Positions 9,051 to 18,842 of a DNA stretch of 64,000 bases are shown here, in pieces. Numbering within the stretch: position 1 is the stretch's first letter; every line of letters starts with the position of its first letter. Under the pieces are notes generated by a model. That model had not been told where the DNA came from and ran no database searches. It worked only from the letters and a program-made list of their open reading frames with translations. The translations under genes and the position numbers were made by a program. The stretch is from Novosphingobium olei (GTDB lineage Bacteria; Pseudomonadota; Alphaproteobacteria; Sphingomonadales; Sphingomonadaceae), in NCBI RefSeq assembly GCF_012927405.1, contig NZ_JABBGM010000004.1, positions 248,001 through 312,000 on the forward strand. Reading direction: 5' to 3'.

Positions 9051-9959
9051 TCAAGCCTGCTTCGGGAACGACGGCGCTTTCGCCACCATCCCCGGCAGGG
9101 AACGCTGCATCACTTCGCCCAGCCAGTGATTGGCCGAAACCAGGCTCGTAAGATCAAGGCCCGTGCGCACCCCGGCGCGCTCGAGCATGTAGACGACATC
9201 TTCGGTGGACACGTTGCCCGCCGCGCCCGGCGCGAACGGGCAGCCGCCAAGGCCGCCAATCGCGGCGTCGACCGTCACCGCGCCGGCCAGAACCGCCGCC
9301 CATACATTGGCCAAGCCCGTGCCGCGCGTGTTGTGAAAGTGGACGCGCACTGGCGCGTGCGGCACCGCGGCGCGCACCTTGCCCACCAGCGAGGTGACAT
9401 GCGCCGGGTTGCCCACGCCGATCGTGTCGGCGAGCCCGATCTCCACCGGACCCGCTTCGGCCAGCGCAACCGCCATCGCCACGATCCGCTCCTCGGCCAC
9501 CTCGCCTTCGAACGGGCAGCCGAACGATGCGGCGATGGTCACCTGGCCGGTCTTGCCCGCCTCGCGCGCCATCGTGATGATCTCTTTCGCGGCCTCGACC
9601 GAACCGTCGCTGGTCTGGCCCTGGTTGGCCATCGCAAAGGTATCGGTCGCCACCGACACCGCGCCCAGCTGGTCGATGCGGCCCGTCGCCAGCGCACGCC
9701 CGGCGCCGCGCGCGTTCATCACCAGGCCGATGTAGGTCACGTCGTCGCGCTCGGGCAGGCCTTCGCACACCGCTTCGGCATCGGCCATCTGCGGCACGGC
9801 CTTGGGATTGACGAAGCTCGTCACCTCGATCCGCCGACTTCCCGCCGCGATCGCCCTTTCAACGAGCGCGAGCTTGTCGGCGGTCGAGACGAGCGCCTTT
9901 TCGTTCTGCAATCCGTCCCGAGGGGCAACCTCGACCATTTCGATGGCTTCTGTATACAT
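9051..9959 (-). CDS. Hydroxymethylglutaryl-CoA lyase family protein
   Basis: A 302-residue TIM-barrel lyase that cleaves 3-hydroxy-3-methylglutaryl-CoA or a related 3-hydroxyacyl-CoA. The N-terminal motif VEVAPRDGLQNE carries the catalytic Arg-Asp. VTSFVNPKAVPQMAD follows, as does the HxH metal site in RVHFHNTRG, and the signature GGLGGCPFAPGA contains the catalytic Cys. It starts in the last base of gntR (TAATG), so the operon begins with the regulator. Because the next genes are a carboxylase/hydantoinase and a CoA-transferase, the true substrate may not be HMG-CoA itself. Confidence 0.9.
   Translation of the reverse strand: MYTEAIEMVEVAPRDGLQNEKALVSTADKLALVERAIAAGSRRIEVTSFVNPKAVPQMADAEAVCEGLPERDDVTYIGLVMNARGAGRALATGRIDQLGAVSVATDTFAMANQGQTSDGSVEAAKEIITMAREAGKTGQVTIAASFGCPFEGEVAEERIVAMAVALAEAGPVEIGLADTIGVGNPAHVTSLVGKVRAAVPHAPVRVHFHNTRGTGLANVWAAVLAGAVTVDAAIGGLGGCPFAPGAAGNVSTEDVVYMLERAGVRTGLDLTSLVSANHWLGEVMQRSLPGMVAKAPSFPKQA
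9951..9958. promoter_or_regulatory. TGTATACA half-palindrome at the lyase start codon
   Basis: The core shares TGTATACA with the site between gntR and the receptor gene. It overlaps the ATG of the lyase gene, so it may be a coding coincidence. Confidence 0.25.
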
Positions 9960-10636
9960 TACTCAGCAGCTTCCCGGATAATACCCTGCTCGGCGAGGCC
10001 GCGATGGGCGTCGGCATAGGCGTGATAGGCGCGCAGGATGTGGCCGGTCATGATCGCCTCGGCCCAGGCCCCGTCGCGCCGGGCAAAGGCGGCGATCAAT
10101 TCCTCGTGCTCACCAAAAGACCGCAGCAGCGCTTCGCGGCTGTAATGGTGCGCGGTGCGCCACACGACCGGCTGCTCCACCAGCGTGCCGAGCAGCGCCG
10201 CAAGGCGGCGCGAGGCGGCCACTTCAAGGATGACCGCGTGGAATTCGCGGTTGCCTTCGAGGAACCCTACCACGTCGGCGGACGCGCCCCGCACAGCCTC
10301 GCCGATCTGCCGATTCGCGGCGCGAATGCGATCGAGCGCGGCATCGGTCATGCGCTCGGCCGCGCGGCGCGCCGCCTTGCCTTCCAGCATCGCGCGCAGT
10401 TCGAAGGCATCGGCCACATCGTCGATCGACCAGTCCGCCACGAAGCTGCGCTGGGTGTCGGTGCGGGTGACCAGAAGATCGGATTCCAGCCGCCGCAGCG
10501 CCTCGCGAACCGGGGTGCGCGATACCCCGCACTTTTCCGCCAGCGCCTCTTCCGCAAGCTGCGCGCCCGCCGGCAGTTCGCCCGACAGGATCATGCTGCG
10601 GATGGCCTCGTAAGCGCGGTCGGAAGCGCGGGACAC
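9959..10636 (-). CDS. GntR family transcriptional regulator, FCD type
   Basis: A 225-residue repressor. The N-terminal winged helix shows LAEKCGVSRTPVREALRRLE, with residues typical of the FadR/VanR subfamily. The C-terminal helical FCD domain shows candidate metal ligands in NREFH, GEHEEL and the histidine of TGHI. The start is GTG at 10636 with GGAG seven bases upstream. It is the first gene of the minus-strand operon and is divergent from the TonB receptor gene, with a perfect TTGTATACAA palindrome between them. It probably represses both in the absence of an acid ligand; that is inferred from family and layout. Confidence 0.92.
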   Translation of the reverse strand: MSRASDRAYEAIRSMILSGELPAGAQLAEEALAEKCGVSRTPVREALRRLESDLLVTRTDTQRSFVADWSIDDVADAFELRAMLEGKAARRAAERMTDAALDRIRAANRQIGEAVRGASADVVGFLEGNREFHAVILEVAASRRLAALLGTLVEQPVVWRTAHHYSREALLRSFGEHEELIAAFARRDGAWAEAIMTGHILRAYHAYADAHRGLAEQGIIREAAE

Positions 10637-10667
10637 GGATCACTCCAAAGAACTTGACCTTCCATAT

Positions 10668-10677
10668 TTGTATACAA
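10668..10677. promoter_or_regulatory. TTGTATACAA palindrome, predicted GntR operator
   Basis: A perfect 10-bp palindrome in the 146-bp divergent region between gntR (start 10636) and the receptor gene (start 10783). GTATAC-centred palindromes are typical targets of FCD-type GntR regulators. Similar cores occur at 9951 and 14593. Confidence 0.6.
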
Positions 10678-10782
10678 TACGATCCCAACTCATCAAGCCG
10701 CGTTTGCCATGGGGGCATAAAAAAGACGCGGCGGGTGCAACGGCCATCCCTGTCCGGGGACGCCGACAACAGGGAGTTTTCA

Positions 10783-13287
10783 ATGCGACGTTCCCACTGG
10801 ACCCTTCTCGCCGCCTCGGCTCTCGCCGGGATCACCGCACCAGCTCATGCGCAGGAAGCGCCGCAGGCCGATGCCGCCGCACCGGCCGATGATGGCGGCA
10901 TCATCGTCACCGCGCGTCGCCAGAACGAACGCCTGCAGGATGTCCCCGCGTCGGTCGCGGTGATCACCGCCGATGCGCTCGCCCGCACCGGCGCGGTCAA
11001 GGCGGAGGACTTCGTGCGCCTGACCCCTGGCGTCACCATCGTCACCGGCACGGCCGAAGCCGGCGATACCCAGATCAACATCCGCGGCATCAACGGCGCG
11101 CGCGATGCCGAAAGCTCGGTCGCACTGATCGTCGACGGTATTCTGAAGACCAACACGGCGCAGCTGAACCAGCCGCAGGGCACGATCAGCCAGGTCGAAA
11201 TGCTCAAGGGGCCGCAGGGCGCGCTCTATGGCCGCAACGCCGCCGCCGGCGCGATCGTCATCCAGACGATGAAGCCCACCGACACGCTGACCGGCGCGGC
11301 CAAGCTGTCCTATGCCGATTACAACACCTGGGAAGCCAGCGCGCATGTCGCAGGCCCGCTGGGCGGGGCGGCCGGGTTCGTCCTGTCGGGCTATTACTAC
11401 AAGACCGACGGCTTCTATAAGAACGTCTTCACCAACTCGAAGACGGTGGACGACAAGGAGAACTGGGCGGTCGATGGCCGCGTCGTGATCGGCCAAGGCG
11501 GCCCCACCCAGCTCGACATCAAGGCCCGCTACGGCGAATTCCACGGCGCTTCGCTGCCGTTCAACGCAGCCTTCCACCTGCCCAACTTCGGCGGCGCCTT
11601 CTACGAAGACGTCAACAAGCACCCGTTCAACTTCTACAGCAACATCCGCCCCACCAACGACCAGACCAGCTTCGACGCCTCGATCAAGCTCGATCACCAG
11701 CTGTCGGACAACCTCAAGCTGGTCGGCTGGGCGCTCTATTCCAACGTCAACCAGGATCTCGTCGCCGATGGCACTTCGGCCGATTTCGGTCGCTTCCTCT
11801 CTGCCGCGAATCCCGCAGCACAAAGCGCGGTCAACGCCTGCTTCGCCAGCACCGCCGCGCTCACCGGGTACAAGGTTAACGCGCCCGGCTTCATCGGCCA
11901 GATCCCCGTGCCCTTCATCTTCGCGCCGGCCACCGGTTCGACCTTCGGCCCCTACAGCCCCACCACCTGCGACGGCACGCAGTACCAGGTGCGCAAGCAG
12001 CAGGACATCAGCACCGAATGGCGCCTTATCGGCGATGCCGGGGCGATCAACTGGCAGCTGGGTGCCTATTACCTGCACATCAAGCGCACCGTCGGCGTCA
12101 GCCTGGGGGCCGATACCGGCAACGGCGTGATCAAGCAGCTCTACAACGCGCCCGATTCCGCCAACCCGACCACGTTGCTGCTGGCAGACCGCTTCAAGAC
12201 CAACGTCTACGCAGCGTTCGGCTCGGTCGAATGGAAGCCCAACGACAAGTTCGATGCCGGCGTCGCCGTGCGTTACGATATCGAGGATCGCAAGTCGTCC
12301 TCGCTCGTGCCCACGGCCACCGATCCGTTCACGGGCGGCCCGATCAATCCCGGCCAGGCCTTCGGCGCTCTGTCCGACAAGCACGCCCGCTTCGAACAGT
12401 TCGAACCCAAGGTCACCCTCAGCTACAAGCCCACCAGCGACCTCAACCTCTATGCCAACTGGGGCATCGGCTTCAAATCGGGCGGCTTCAACAACCAGGG
12501 TTCGGCGCAGCTGATCAAGGACAGCTTCGTCAACTTCTTCGGCGCCAACGTCACCGTCAACGACCAGTACAAGAAGGAATGGTCGAGCGCGTGGGAAGCC
12601 GGGCTCAAGGGCAACCTGCTCGATGGCAAAGTGACCTTTGATCTGGCCGGGTATTACACCCAGGTCCACGACATGCAGTTCTTCGAATTCTTCGTCGGCA
12701 GCTTCGGCCTGCTGCGCGTGGTCTCGAACATCGATCGCGTCGATCTGAAGGGCATCGAGGCCACCGTCACGATCAAGCCGACGCAGGGCTTCAAGCTGTT
12801 CGGCTCGTTCAACTACACCGACAGCGAGATCAAGAAGAACTCCTCGCGCCCCTACACCGTCGGCAACAAGTCGCCCTACACGGCGGATTACACACTGAAC
12901 GTGGGCATGGAGATCGAACAGCCGGTCAACGACAGCTTGCGCTTCTTCACCCGCACCGATTACCGCCTGACCGGCCCCACCTGGTTCCACACCGTGCAGG
13001 ACCAGTCGATCCCGACGCTGTTCTCTGGCCTGCTGCCGATCTCGGCGCTCGGCCTGCCGAGCTTCGTCGGCGACGGCAAGTACGATGTCGCCCGCCGCGC
13101 GGCCTTCGGCATCGTCAACGTCCGCGCCGGGCTGCAGACCGATCGCTTCAGCCTGTCGGTCTTCGCCAACAACCTGTTCGACAAGCAGTACCTGAACGAG
13201 GTCATCACGGCGGTGGAATTCGGCGGATCGTTCATCACGCCCGGCACGCGCCGCCTGATCGGCGTGGAAGGCAGCGTGAAGTTCTGA
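10783..13287 (+). CDS. TonB-dependent outer-membrane receptor
   Basis: An 834-residue outer-membrane channel driven by TonB. The signal peptide ends near AHAQ. A TonB-box-like IIVTARRQNERLQDVP (about residues 40-55) is followed by the plug domain, with VALIVDGI and VEMLKGPQGALYGRN. The long barrel ends FGGSFITPGTRRLIGVEGSVKF. ATG at 10783 has AGGGAG six bases upstream and starts a clean signal peptide. It is divergent from the gntR-led operon, so it likely imports the substrate that operon degrades. The fingerprint is that of sphingomonad receptors for organic compounds rather than a named siderophore. Confidence 0.93.
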   Translation: MRRSHWTLLAASALAGITAPAHAQEAPQADAAAPADDGGIIVTARRQNERLQDVPASVAVITADALARTGAVKAEDFVRLTPGVTIVTGTAEAGDTQINIRGINGARDAESSVALIVDGILKTNTAQLNQPQGTISQVEMLKGPQGALYGRNAAAGAIVIQTMKPTDTLTGAAKLSYADYNTWEASAHVAGPLGGAAGFVLSGYYYKTDGFYKNVFTNSKTVDDKENWAVDGRVVIGQGGPTQLDIKARYGEFHGASLPFNAAFHLPNFGGAFYEDVNKHPFNFYSNIRPTNDQTSFDASIKLDHQLSDNLKLVGWALYSNVNQDLVADGTSADFGRFLSAANPAAQSAVNACFASTAALTGYKVNAPGFIGQIPVPFIFAPATGSTFGPYSPTTCDGTQYQVRKQQDISTEWRLIGDAGAINWQLGAYYLHIKRTVGVSLGADTGNGVIKQLYNAPDSANPTTLLLADRFKTNVYAAFGSVEWKPNDKFDAGVAVRYDIEDRKSSSLVPTATDPFTGGPINPGQAFGALSDKHARFEQFEPKVTLSYKPTSDLNLYANWGIGFKSGGFNNQGSAQLIKDSFVNFFGANVTVNDQYKKEWSSAWEAGLKGNLLDGKVTFDLAGYYTQVHDMQFFEFFVGSFGLLRVVSNIDRVDLKGIEATVTIKPTQGFKLFGSFNYTDSEIKKNSSRPYTVGNKSPYTADYTLNVGMEIEQPVNDSLRFFTRTDYRLTGPTWFHTVQDQSIPTLFSGLLPISALGLPSFVGDGKYDVARRAAFGIVNVRAGLQTDRFSLSVFANNLFDKQYLNEVITAVEFGGSFITPGTRRLIGVEGSVKF

Positions 13288-13303
13288 TCGCTGCCGGGAT
13301 CAG

Positions 13304-13345
13304 GGTGCGTCGGACGGAGCCGGTTCAGGCTCCCGACGGCGCACC
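13304..13345 (+). terminator. Large hairpin after the TonB receptor gene
   Basis: GGTGCGTCGG (13304-13313) pairs with CCGAC/GCACC (13333-13345) with a 3-nt bulge, enclosing GGAGCC/GGCTCC. No T-run follows, so termination is uncertain. The structure overlaps the 3' end of the opposing small gene. Confidence 0.35.
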
Positions 13346-13621
13346 CCCGCTTGGCAGCAGTGCGGCGCGCGCGCGATCGTACCACGTCAGCAGCAGTCCC
13401 CGCGCCCGGCGGTCGCGCTCGGCCACCAGCCGCGCGCGCAACCAGCTGGGCACCGACGTGCGCAGCAGCGTGTCGAGATAGACCTGGCTCAGATCGCCGA
13501 CGATATGGCCGGGCATCGCCGGGCCCAGATCGCCCAGCAGCTCGCGAAACCGCTCGTCCGCCTCATTGAGCGGCCGGGCAGACTTCCACGATGGCGTCAG
13601 CCAGGCTTCGTATAAATTCAT
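13325..13621 (-). CDS. Hypothetical protein, 98 residues
   Basis: Not recognised. It would encode a 98-residue soluble protein rich in Arg and Leu, with MNLYEAWLTPSWKSARPLNE at the start and no signal or membrane segment. It lies 80 bp downstream of the SDR gene on the same strand and converges with the TonB receptor. The ribosome binding site is weak (GCGGGA). It could be a small accessory gene of the SDR or a chance open frame in GC-rich DNA. Confidence 0.45.
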   Translation of the reverse strand: MNLYEAWLTPSWKSARPLNEADERFRELLGDLGPAMPGHIVGDLSQVYLDTLLRTSVPSWLRARLVAERDRRARGLLLTWYDRARAALLPSGGAPSGA

Positions 13622-13701
13622 TCCCGCAGTCCCCGCGATCGCAACGTTACGAACGCGAAACGCGGCGCGCGGGTTCCTTGTTCCCGATTTTTACATTAAA
13701 A

Positions 13702-14466
13702 TCATACAGTAGACCCGCCATCGACGACGATTGTCTGGCCGTTGACATAGCTGCCCGCCTTCGAGGCGAGGAACACCGCCGCGCCGGCGATTTCCTCGGG
13801 CATGCCGATCCGCCGCATCGGGTGGCCCGAATTGTAGGCCTTCTCCGCTTCGGGATTGTCCCACAGCGCTCGGGCAAAGTCGGTGCGGATCAGGCCGGGC
13901 GCAATGGCATTGGCGCGGATGTTGTGCTGCCCCACCTCGACCGCCAGATTGCGCACCAGCTGCATGTCCGCCGCCTTGGAAATGCAATAGGCGCCGATGG
14001 TCGAAGATCCGCGCAAGCCGCCGATCGAACTGACCACGATCACCGCGCCGTCGCGCCGCGCGATCATGCCGGGAAGGCACAGCTGGATCAGCCAGTGATT
14101 GGACAGCACGTTGTTGTCCATGATCTTGCGGAACTGTTCGTCGGCGATCCCGCTCATCGGGCCGTAATAGGGATTGCTCGCCGCGTTGCAGACCAGCACG
14201 TCGATCGGCCCGACTTCGGCCTGCGTGCGCGAAACCAGCGTTTCGAGCGCGTCCTTGGAAGAGATGCTGGCCGCAATCGCCGTCGCCGTGCCCGCGCCGA
14301 AGCGTTCGTTAATCTCGGCAGCGACGGCATCGCAGGCATCCTGCTTGCGGCTGGAAATCACCACCCGCGCGCCCTGCGTCGCCATCTCCTCGGCGATGGC
14401 GCGCCCGATGCCGCGCGTGGAACCGGTGATCACGGCAACCTTGCCGGTCATGTCGAACAGACTCAT
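13702..14466 (-). CDS. SDR family oxidoreductase
   Basis: A 254-residue classical short-chain dehydrogenase. The NAD(P) motif TGSTRGIGRAIAEEMA is at residues 12-27, NAAS near 90, catalytic Ser in VVSSIGG (about 144), and YCISK (about 157-161). The C-terminus VNGQTIVVDGGS is normal. The ATG at 14466 has GGAGG upstream. It is transcribed away from the TonB receptor. About 120 bp upstream lies a GTATAC-containing palindrome like the gntR site, suggesting the same regulator. Substrate unknown; with the neighbouring monooxygenase, an alcohol-to-ketone step is possible. Confidence 0.92.
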   Translation of the reverse strand: MSLFDMTGKVAVITGSTRGIGRAIAEEMATQGARVVISSRKQDACDAVAAEINERFGAGTATAIAASISSKDALETLVSRTQAEVGPIDVLVCNAASNPYYGPMSGIADEQFRKIMDNNVLSNHWLIQLCLPGMIARRDGAVIVVSSIGGLRGSSTIGAYCISKAADMQLVRNLAVEVGQHNIRANAIAPGLIRTDFARALWDNPEAEKAYNSGHPMRRIGMPEEIAGAAVFLASKAGSYVNGQTIVVDGGSTV

Positions 14467-14584
14467 GCCTCTCTCCTCCAGCGGTCTCGCGCCGCGATCC
14501 GTCCCAAGGCTAGGTCGGCGCAAGCAAGAGTAAAGCCCTGATCGCCAACCGGCCCCAAGCAGGCATGGCAGCACCCCCGTTTAC

Positions 14585-14604
14585 GATGTTGCGTATACAA
14601 CATC
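14585..14604. promoter_or_regulatory. GATGTTG-N6-CAACATC palindrome with GTATAC core
   Basis: Seven-base arms pair perfectly around CGTATA, and the right half reads GTATACAA as in the gntR operator. It lies 119 bp before the SDR start. The region 14467-14908 has no other gene. Confidence 0.45.
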
Positions 14605-14795
14605 AAACTTGACATTGATCAGGCCTGCCCGGCCCATGTCCTACACGTTTGCTGGCTGCTACAACGGGACGATGGCCCCGGAGGAACCCAGCAACATCAA
14701 TAGGTTCCATGCAGAGATGGTCGTCACGGCGCGTCCATCGCGCAGCCTGCGACTCTTGCCTCAGTAGTCTGTCAACTTCGTCAACTTGGGCACCT
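14601..14795 (+). repeat. Dispersed repeat, copy A
   Basis: A non-coding stretch sharing ordered blocks with 29641-29826 on the opposite strand. The block at 14759-14794 matches 29646-29681 reversed, with about three differences over 35 bp, and contains the tandem octamer GTCAACTTCGTCAACTTGGG. TGTCCTACA lies about 130 bp earlier in A and 150 bp earlier in B. Function unknown. Confidence 0.45.
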
Positions 14796-14908
14796 GGCGC
14801 TGCTTCATCCGGGCCGCCGGCACCCGCTGCTGCGTGCTTTCGATTTTCCTACACAGCGCCAAGGGTATATCTGGTCGTGCGTTCTGCCGCAGCGATGGAG
14901 CGCCACCC

Positions 14909-15184
14909 ATGTCCACCAGCCAGCCCGACATCACGACCGCATCGCACGATCCCTATGTCGAGCGGGCGCGGCCGACATTCCTTTACGTGATGTATGGCCT
15001 GATGCTCTGGTCGATCCCGCTCGGCCTGCTCGCCGCGGTCCGTCCGGCCATGGCCGATGCGGTGATCGGCGCGATGACCGCCTACTTTCGCGGGCTTCCC
15101 GAACCGCTCTACGCCCTCTTCGGCACCGGCTATGTCGGCTACACGGTGGCGCGCCAGTGGGGCAAGACGCGCGCTGCGCCCTGA
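14909..15184 (+). CDS. GTA-type holin family protein
   Basis: A 91-residue membrane protein with two or three hydrophobic segments (FLYVMYGLMLWSIPLGLLAA, then YALFGTGYVGYTVARQWGK). The charged start and the ALFGTGYxGYTxARQWGK end match the small holin-like proteins of sphingomonads, related to the holin of gene transfer agents. ATG at 14909 begins MSTSQPDITT. No other GTA or phage genes are near, so a role in lysis is unproven. Confidence 0.7.
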   Translation: MSTSQPDITTASHDPYVERARPTFLYVMYGLMLWSIPLGLLAAVRPAMADAVIGAMTAYFRGLPEPLYALFGTGYVGYTVARQWGKTRAAP

Positions 15185-15268
15185 AATGCCTGTTACGGGA
15201 TATCCCCGGTGCGCGGCGCAAGGTCTGGTTAGTTTCGGGTAACTTTTCCCTGCTACACCATCAGGACG

Positions 15269-15628
15269 ATGCAACAGCGCCGCCAGCCCGCCCGTCCTTT
15301 CGCCCGTCGCCCTGCCGCCCTGCGCGCCAGCTTCGGGCTTGGCCTCGCCCTTCTGCTGCCCGCCTGCAATGCAGCGCCGCAGGAAGATCGCGTCGCCGCG
15401 CTCGAACAGCGCCTCGCCGCCGTCGAACAGCGCGCCGATGCCGCCGAAAAGCGCGCCAAGAGCGCCGAGGACATGGCCCGCCACGCCGCGCCCCAGCCCT
15501 TCGTCAGCAACGATGCGTTCCCGGGGCCGGACCCCGATGTGAACCAGGTCACCGATCCGACCACCGAAGATCCGCAGTTCCAGAACGGCAACACGCCGCC
15601 ACCCTCGCCGCTCATCCCCAACGGCTGA
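15269..15628 (+). CDS. Hypothetical lipoprotein with coiled coil
   Basis: A 119-residue exported protein of unknown function. A basic N-terminus is followed by LGLALLLPAC, which fits a lipobox with Cys at about 33. Residues about 42-70 are an Ala/Glu/Arg heptad region (ALEQRLAAVEQRADAAEKRA), predicted coiled coil. The tail is Pro/Asp/Asn rich. It lies between the holin and aroQ genes on the same strand. Confidence 0.7.
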   Translation: MQQRRQPARPFARRPAALRASFGLGLALLLPACNAAPQEDRVAALEQRLAAVEQRADAAEKRAKSAEDMARHAAPQPFVSNDAFPGPDPDVNQVTDPTTEDPQFQNGNTPPPSPLIPNG

Positions 15629-15698
15629 GCTTGCACCGGCGGGGCGGCAGTGCGAATAAGCCGCCGTTTCCCCGCTCTGCAGCAAGGGTAGTTCCAGC

Positions 15699-16133
15699 GT
15701 GACCCAGACCGTGTTCGTCCTCAACGGGCCCAATCTCAACCTGCTCGGCCTGCGCGAGCCCGAGATCTACGGCACGCAGACGCTCGACGACATCGCCGGC
15801 ATGCTGGAGGATCGCGCCCGCGAACTCGACCTTGAAATCGACGTTCGCCAGTCGAACCACGAAGGCCACCTTGTCGACTGGATGCACGAAGCGCAGGCGG
15901 TCGGCGCCAAGGCGGTGCTGCTCAATGCCGGGGCCTATACCCACACCTCGGTCGCCCTGCACGATGCGATCAAGTCGATCCGCACCCCGGTGATCGAAGT
16001 GCACCTGTCCAACCCGCACACGCGCGAAGCCTTCCGCCACAAGTCCTACGTCGGCATGGCCGCCAAGGGCACCATCGCCGGGTTCGGCGCGACCAGCTAC
16101 CTGCTGGCGCTGGAAGCCGCCGCAAAGCTCTAA
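15699..16133 (+). CDS. aroQ: Type II 3-dehydroquinate dehydratase
   Basis: Third enzyme of the shikimate pathway: converts 3-dehydroquinate to 3-dehydroshikimate. The 144 residues match the type II family. NGPNLNLLGLREPEIYG contains the catalytic Tyr, QSNHEGHLVDW follows, and VEVHLSNPHTREAFRHKSY holds the substrate loop. It starts with GTG at 15699. It is followed by accB and accC, a common order in alphaproteobacteria. Confidence 0.97.
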   Translation: MTQTVFVLNGPNLNLLGLREPEIYGTQTLDDIAGMLEDRARELDLEIDVRQSNHEGHLVDWMHEAQAVGAKAVLLNAGAYTHTSVALHDAIKSIRTPVIEVHLSNPHTREAFRHKSYVGMAAKGTIAGFGATSYLLALEAAAKL

Positions 16134-16256
16134 GGCGGCGCCGGAATCGGCGCAAACGCGACTTTTCCACCCTGCGGCAAGCGCTTTCTCTTGCCACTAG
16201 GGACAAGCGCGGGCATGGCGCGCAGCTTGAATTCACCATTCCCGCGAGGAAAGAAA

Positions 16257-16742
16257 ATGGGTAACGACCGCGGCGATAAGGCCGGAACCATGGCGATCGA
16301 CAGCGCGCTGGTGCGCGAACTCGCCGAGCTTCTGGCCGACACCGGCCTATCCGAAATCGAAGTCGAAGACGGCGAACGCAAGATCCGCGTCGCGCGCACG
16401 CTGACCGCTGCCGCCGCGCCGGTCACCTACGCCGCCCCCCCGGCCGCCCCCGCGCCTGCCGCCGCTGCCCCGGCTGCCGCGCCCGAAGCCGCGCCTGCGG
16501 CCGACCACGCCAACGCGCTCAAGTCGCCGATGGTCGGCACCGCCTACCTCGCGGCAGAGCCGGGCGCGCCGAACTTCGTGTCGGTGGGCCAGGCGGTGAA
16601 GGCGGGCGAAACCCTGCTGATCATCGAAGCCATGAAGGTGATGAACGCGATCACCGCGCCTGCCGCCGGCACCGTCAAGGCGATCCTGGTCGAAAACGCG
16701 CAGCCGGTCGAATTCGACCAGCCGCTGGTCGTGATCGCGTAA
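16257..16742 (+). CDS. accB: Acetyl-CoA carboxylase biotin carboxyl carrier protein
   Basis: Carries biotin between the carboxylase and transferase of acetyl-CoA carboxylase, the first step of fatty acid synthesis. The 161 residues have an N-terminal region [20 protein letters not shown], a Pro/Ala linker (about residues 60-90), and the biotinyl domain ending with [11 protein letters not shown], where Lys of EAMKV is biotinylated. ATG at 16257 follows GAGGAAAG. The frame is open upstream but lacks such a site. accC follows after 10 bp. Confidence 0.97.
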   Translation: MGNDRGDKAGTMAIDSALVRELAELLADTGLSEIEVEDGERKIRVARTLTAAAAPVTYAAPPAAPAPAAAAPAAAPEAAPAADHANALKSPMVGTAYLAAEPGAPNFVSVGQAVKAGETLLIIEAMKVMNAITAPAAGTVKAILVENAQPVEFDQPLVVIA

Positions 16743-16752
16743 GGCCCGCCGA

Positions 16753-18099
<1,347 letters not shown>

Positions 18100-18130
18100 C
18101 CGCTCCGCAACGTACGACCCGACACGAAAG

Positions 18131-18155
18131 CCCCCGCCCTGTGCGGGGGTTTTTT
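18131..18155 (+). terminator. Rho-independent terminator after accC
   Basis: CCCCCGC (18131-18137) pairs with GCGGGGG (18143-18149) around a 5-nt loop, followed by six T residues. Confidence 0.9.
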
Positions 18156-18156
18156 G

Positions 18157-18759
18157 TCAGCGCTCGCGCGGCTTCCAGCGCACCACCCGCCAGGCATAGA
18201 CCAGCGCCAGCAGCACCATCCCCGCCGCCGCGACCGGCCCGGTGTATTTCTCCAGCGCGCCGAAGTTGCGGCCCAGGTGCCATCCCGCCCAGACAAGGAT
18301 CGCGTTCCACACCGCTGCACCCGCCAGCGTGAACACGAGGAACCGCACATGGCCCATCCGGGCGAGCCCAGCCGGCAGCGAGATCAGCGTGCGCATGAAC
18401 GGCGAAAAGCGCATCACGAACACCACCCACTGCCCATGCTTCTGGAAGAACACGACCAGCCGCGCCACGTCTTCCCAGTCCATCGTAAGCCAGCGCCCGA
18501 AGCGGTCGACGAAGGGCTTCAGCCGCTCGTAGCCCAGCGCCCGCCCGAGCAGGAACCAGGCATAGTTCCCCAGCGTCGATCCGATCGTCCCGGCGATCAT
18601 CAGCGGCGCCACCGCCATGCGCCCGTGCGCCACCGAAATGCCGCCGATGCCCATGATCACCTCGGACGGAATCGGCGGAAAAATGTTTTCGAGCGCCATC
18701 AGGAACGCGATGCCCCAATAGCCGCCACCCTCGATCAGGTGGAAGATCCAGTCGTTCAT
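18157..18759 (-). CDS. DedA family membrane protein
   Basis: A 200-residue polytopic inner-membrane protein of the DedA/VTT family, members of which act in lipid scrambling and membrane homeostasis. The family motifs are GGYWGIAFLMALENIFPPIPSE, which carries the acidic residue near the first re-entrant loop, and FMRFSPFMRTLISLPAGLARM with its conserved arginines. Four to five hydrophobic segments follow. It converges with accC across the terminator and is separated from gshB (same strand) by a palindromic element. Confidence 0.92.
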   Translation of the reverse strand: MNDWIFHLIEGGGYWGIAFLMALENIFPPIPSEVIMGIGGISVAHGRMAVAPLMIAGTIGSTLGNYAWFLLGRALGYERLKPFVDRFGRWLTMDWEDVARLVVFFQKHGQWVVFVMRFSPFMRTLISLPAGLARMGHVRFLVFTLAGAAVWNAILVWAGWHLGRNFGALEKYTGPVAAAGMVLLALVYAWRVVRWKPRER

Positions 18760-18842
18760 GGCTGGTGGAACACCTACAAGGGCCTTCTTGATCCGGGCGG
18801 CTGTCGGCCCAATACCCTTGCGTCAGCCCTTCGGCCTGCCAC

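Noticed and set aside
9951..9958. Certain second operator for the GntR regulator
   Set aside because: The 8-bp core coincides with the start codon and first codons of the lyase gene, so it is reported only at low confidence.
14909..15184. Prophage or gene transfer agent cluster
   Set aside because: Only the small holin-like gene is present; there are no capsid, terminase or tail genes within the window.
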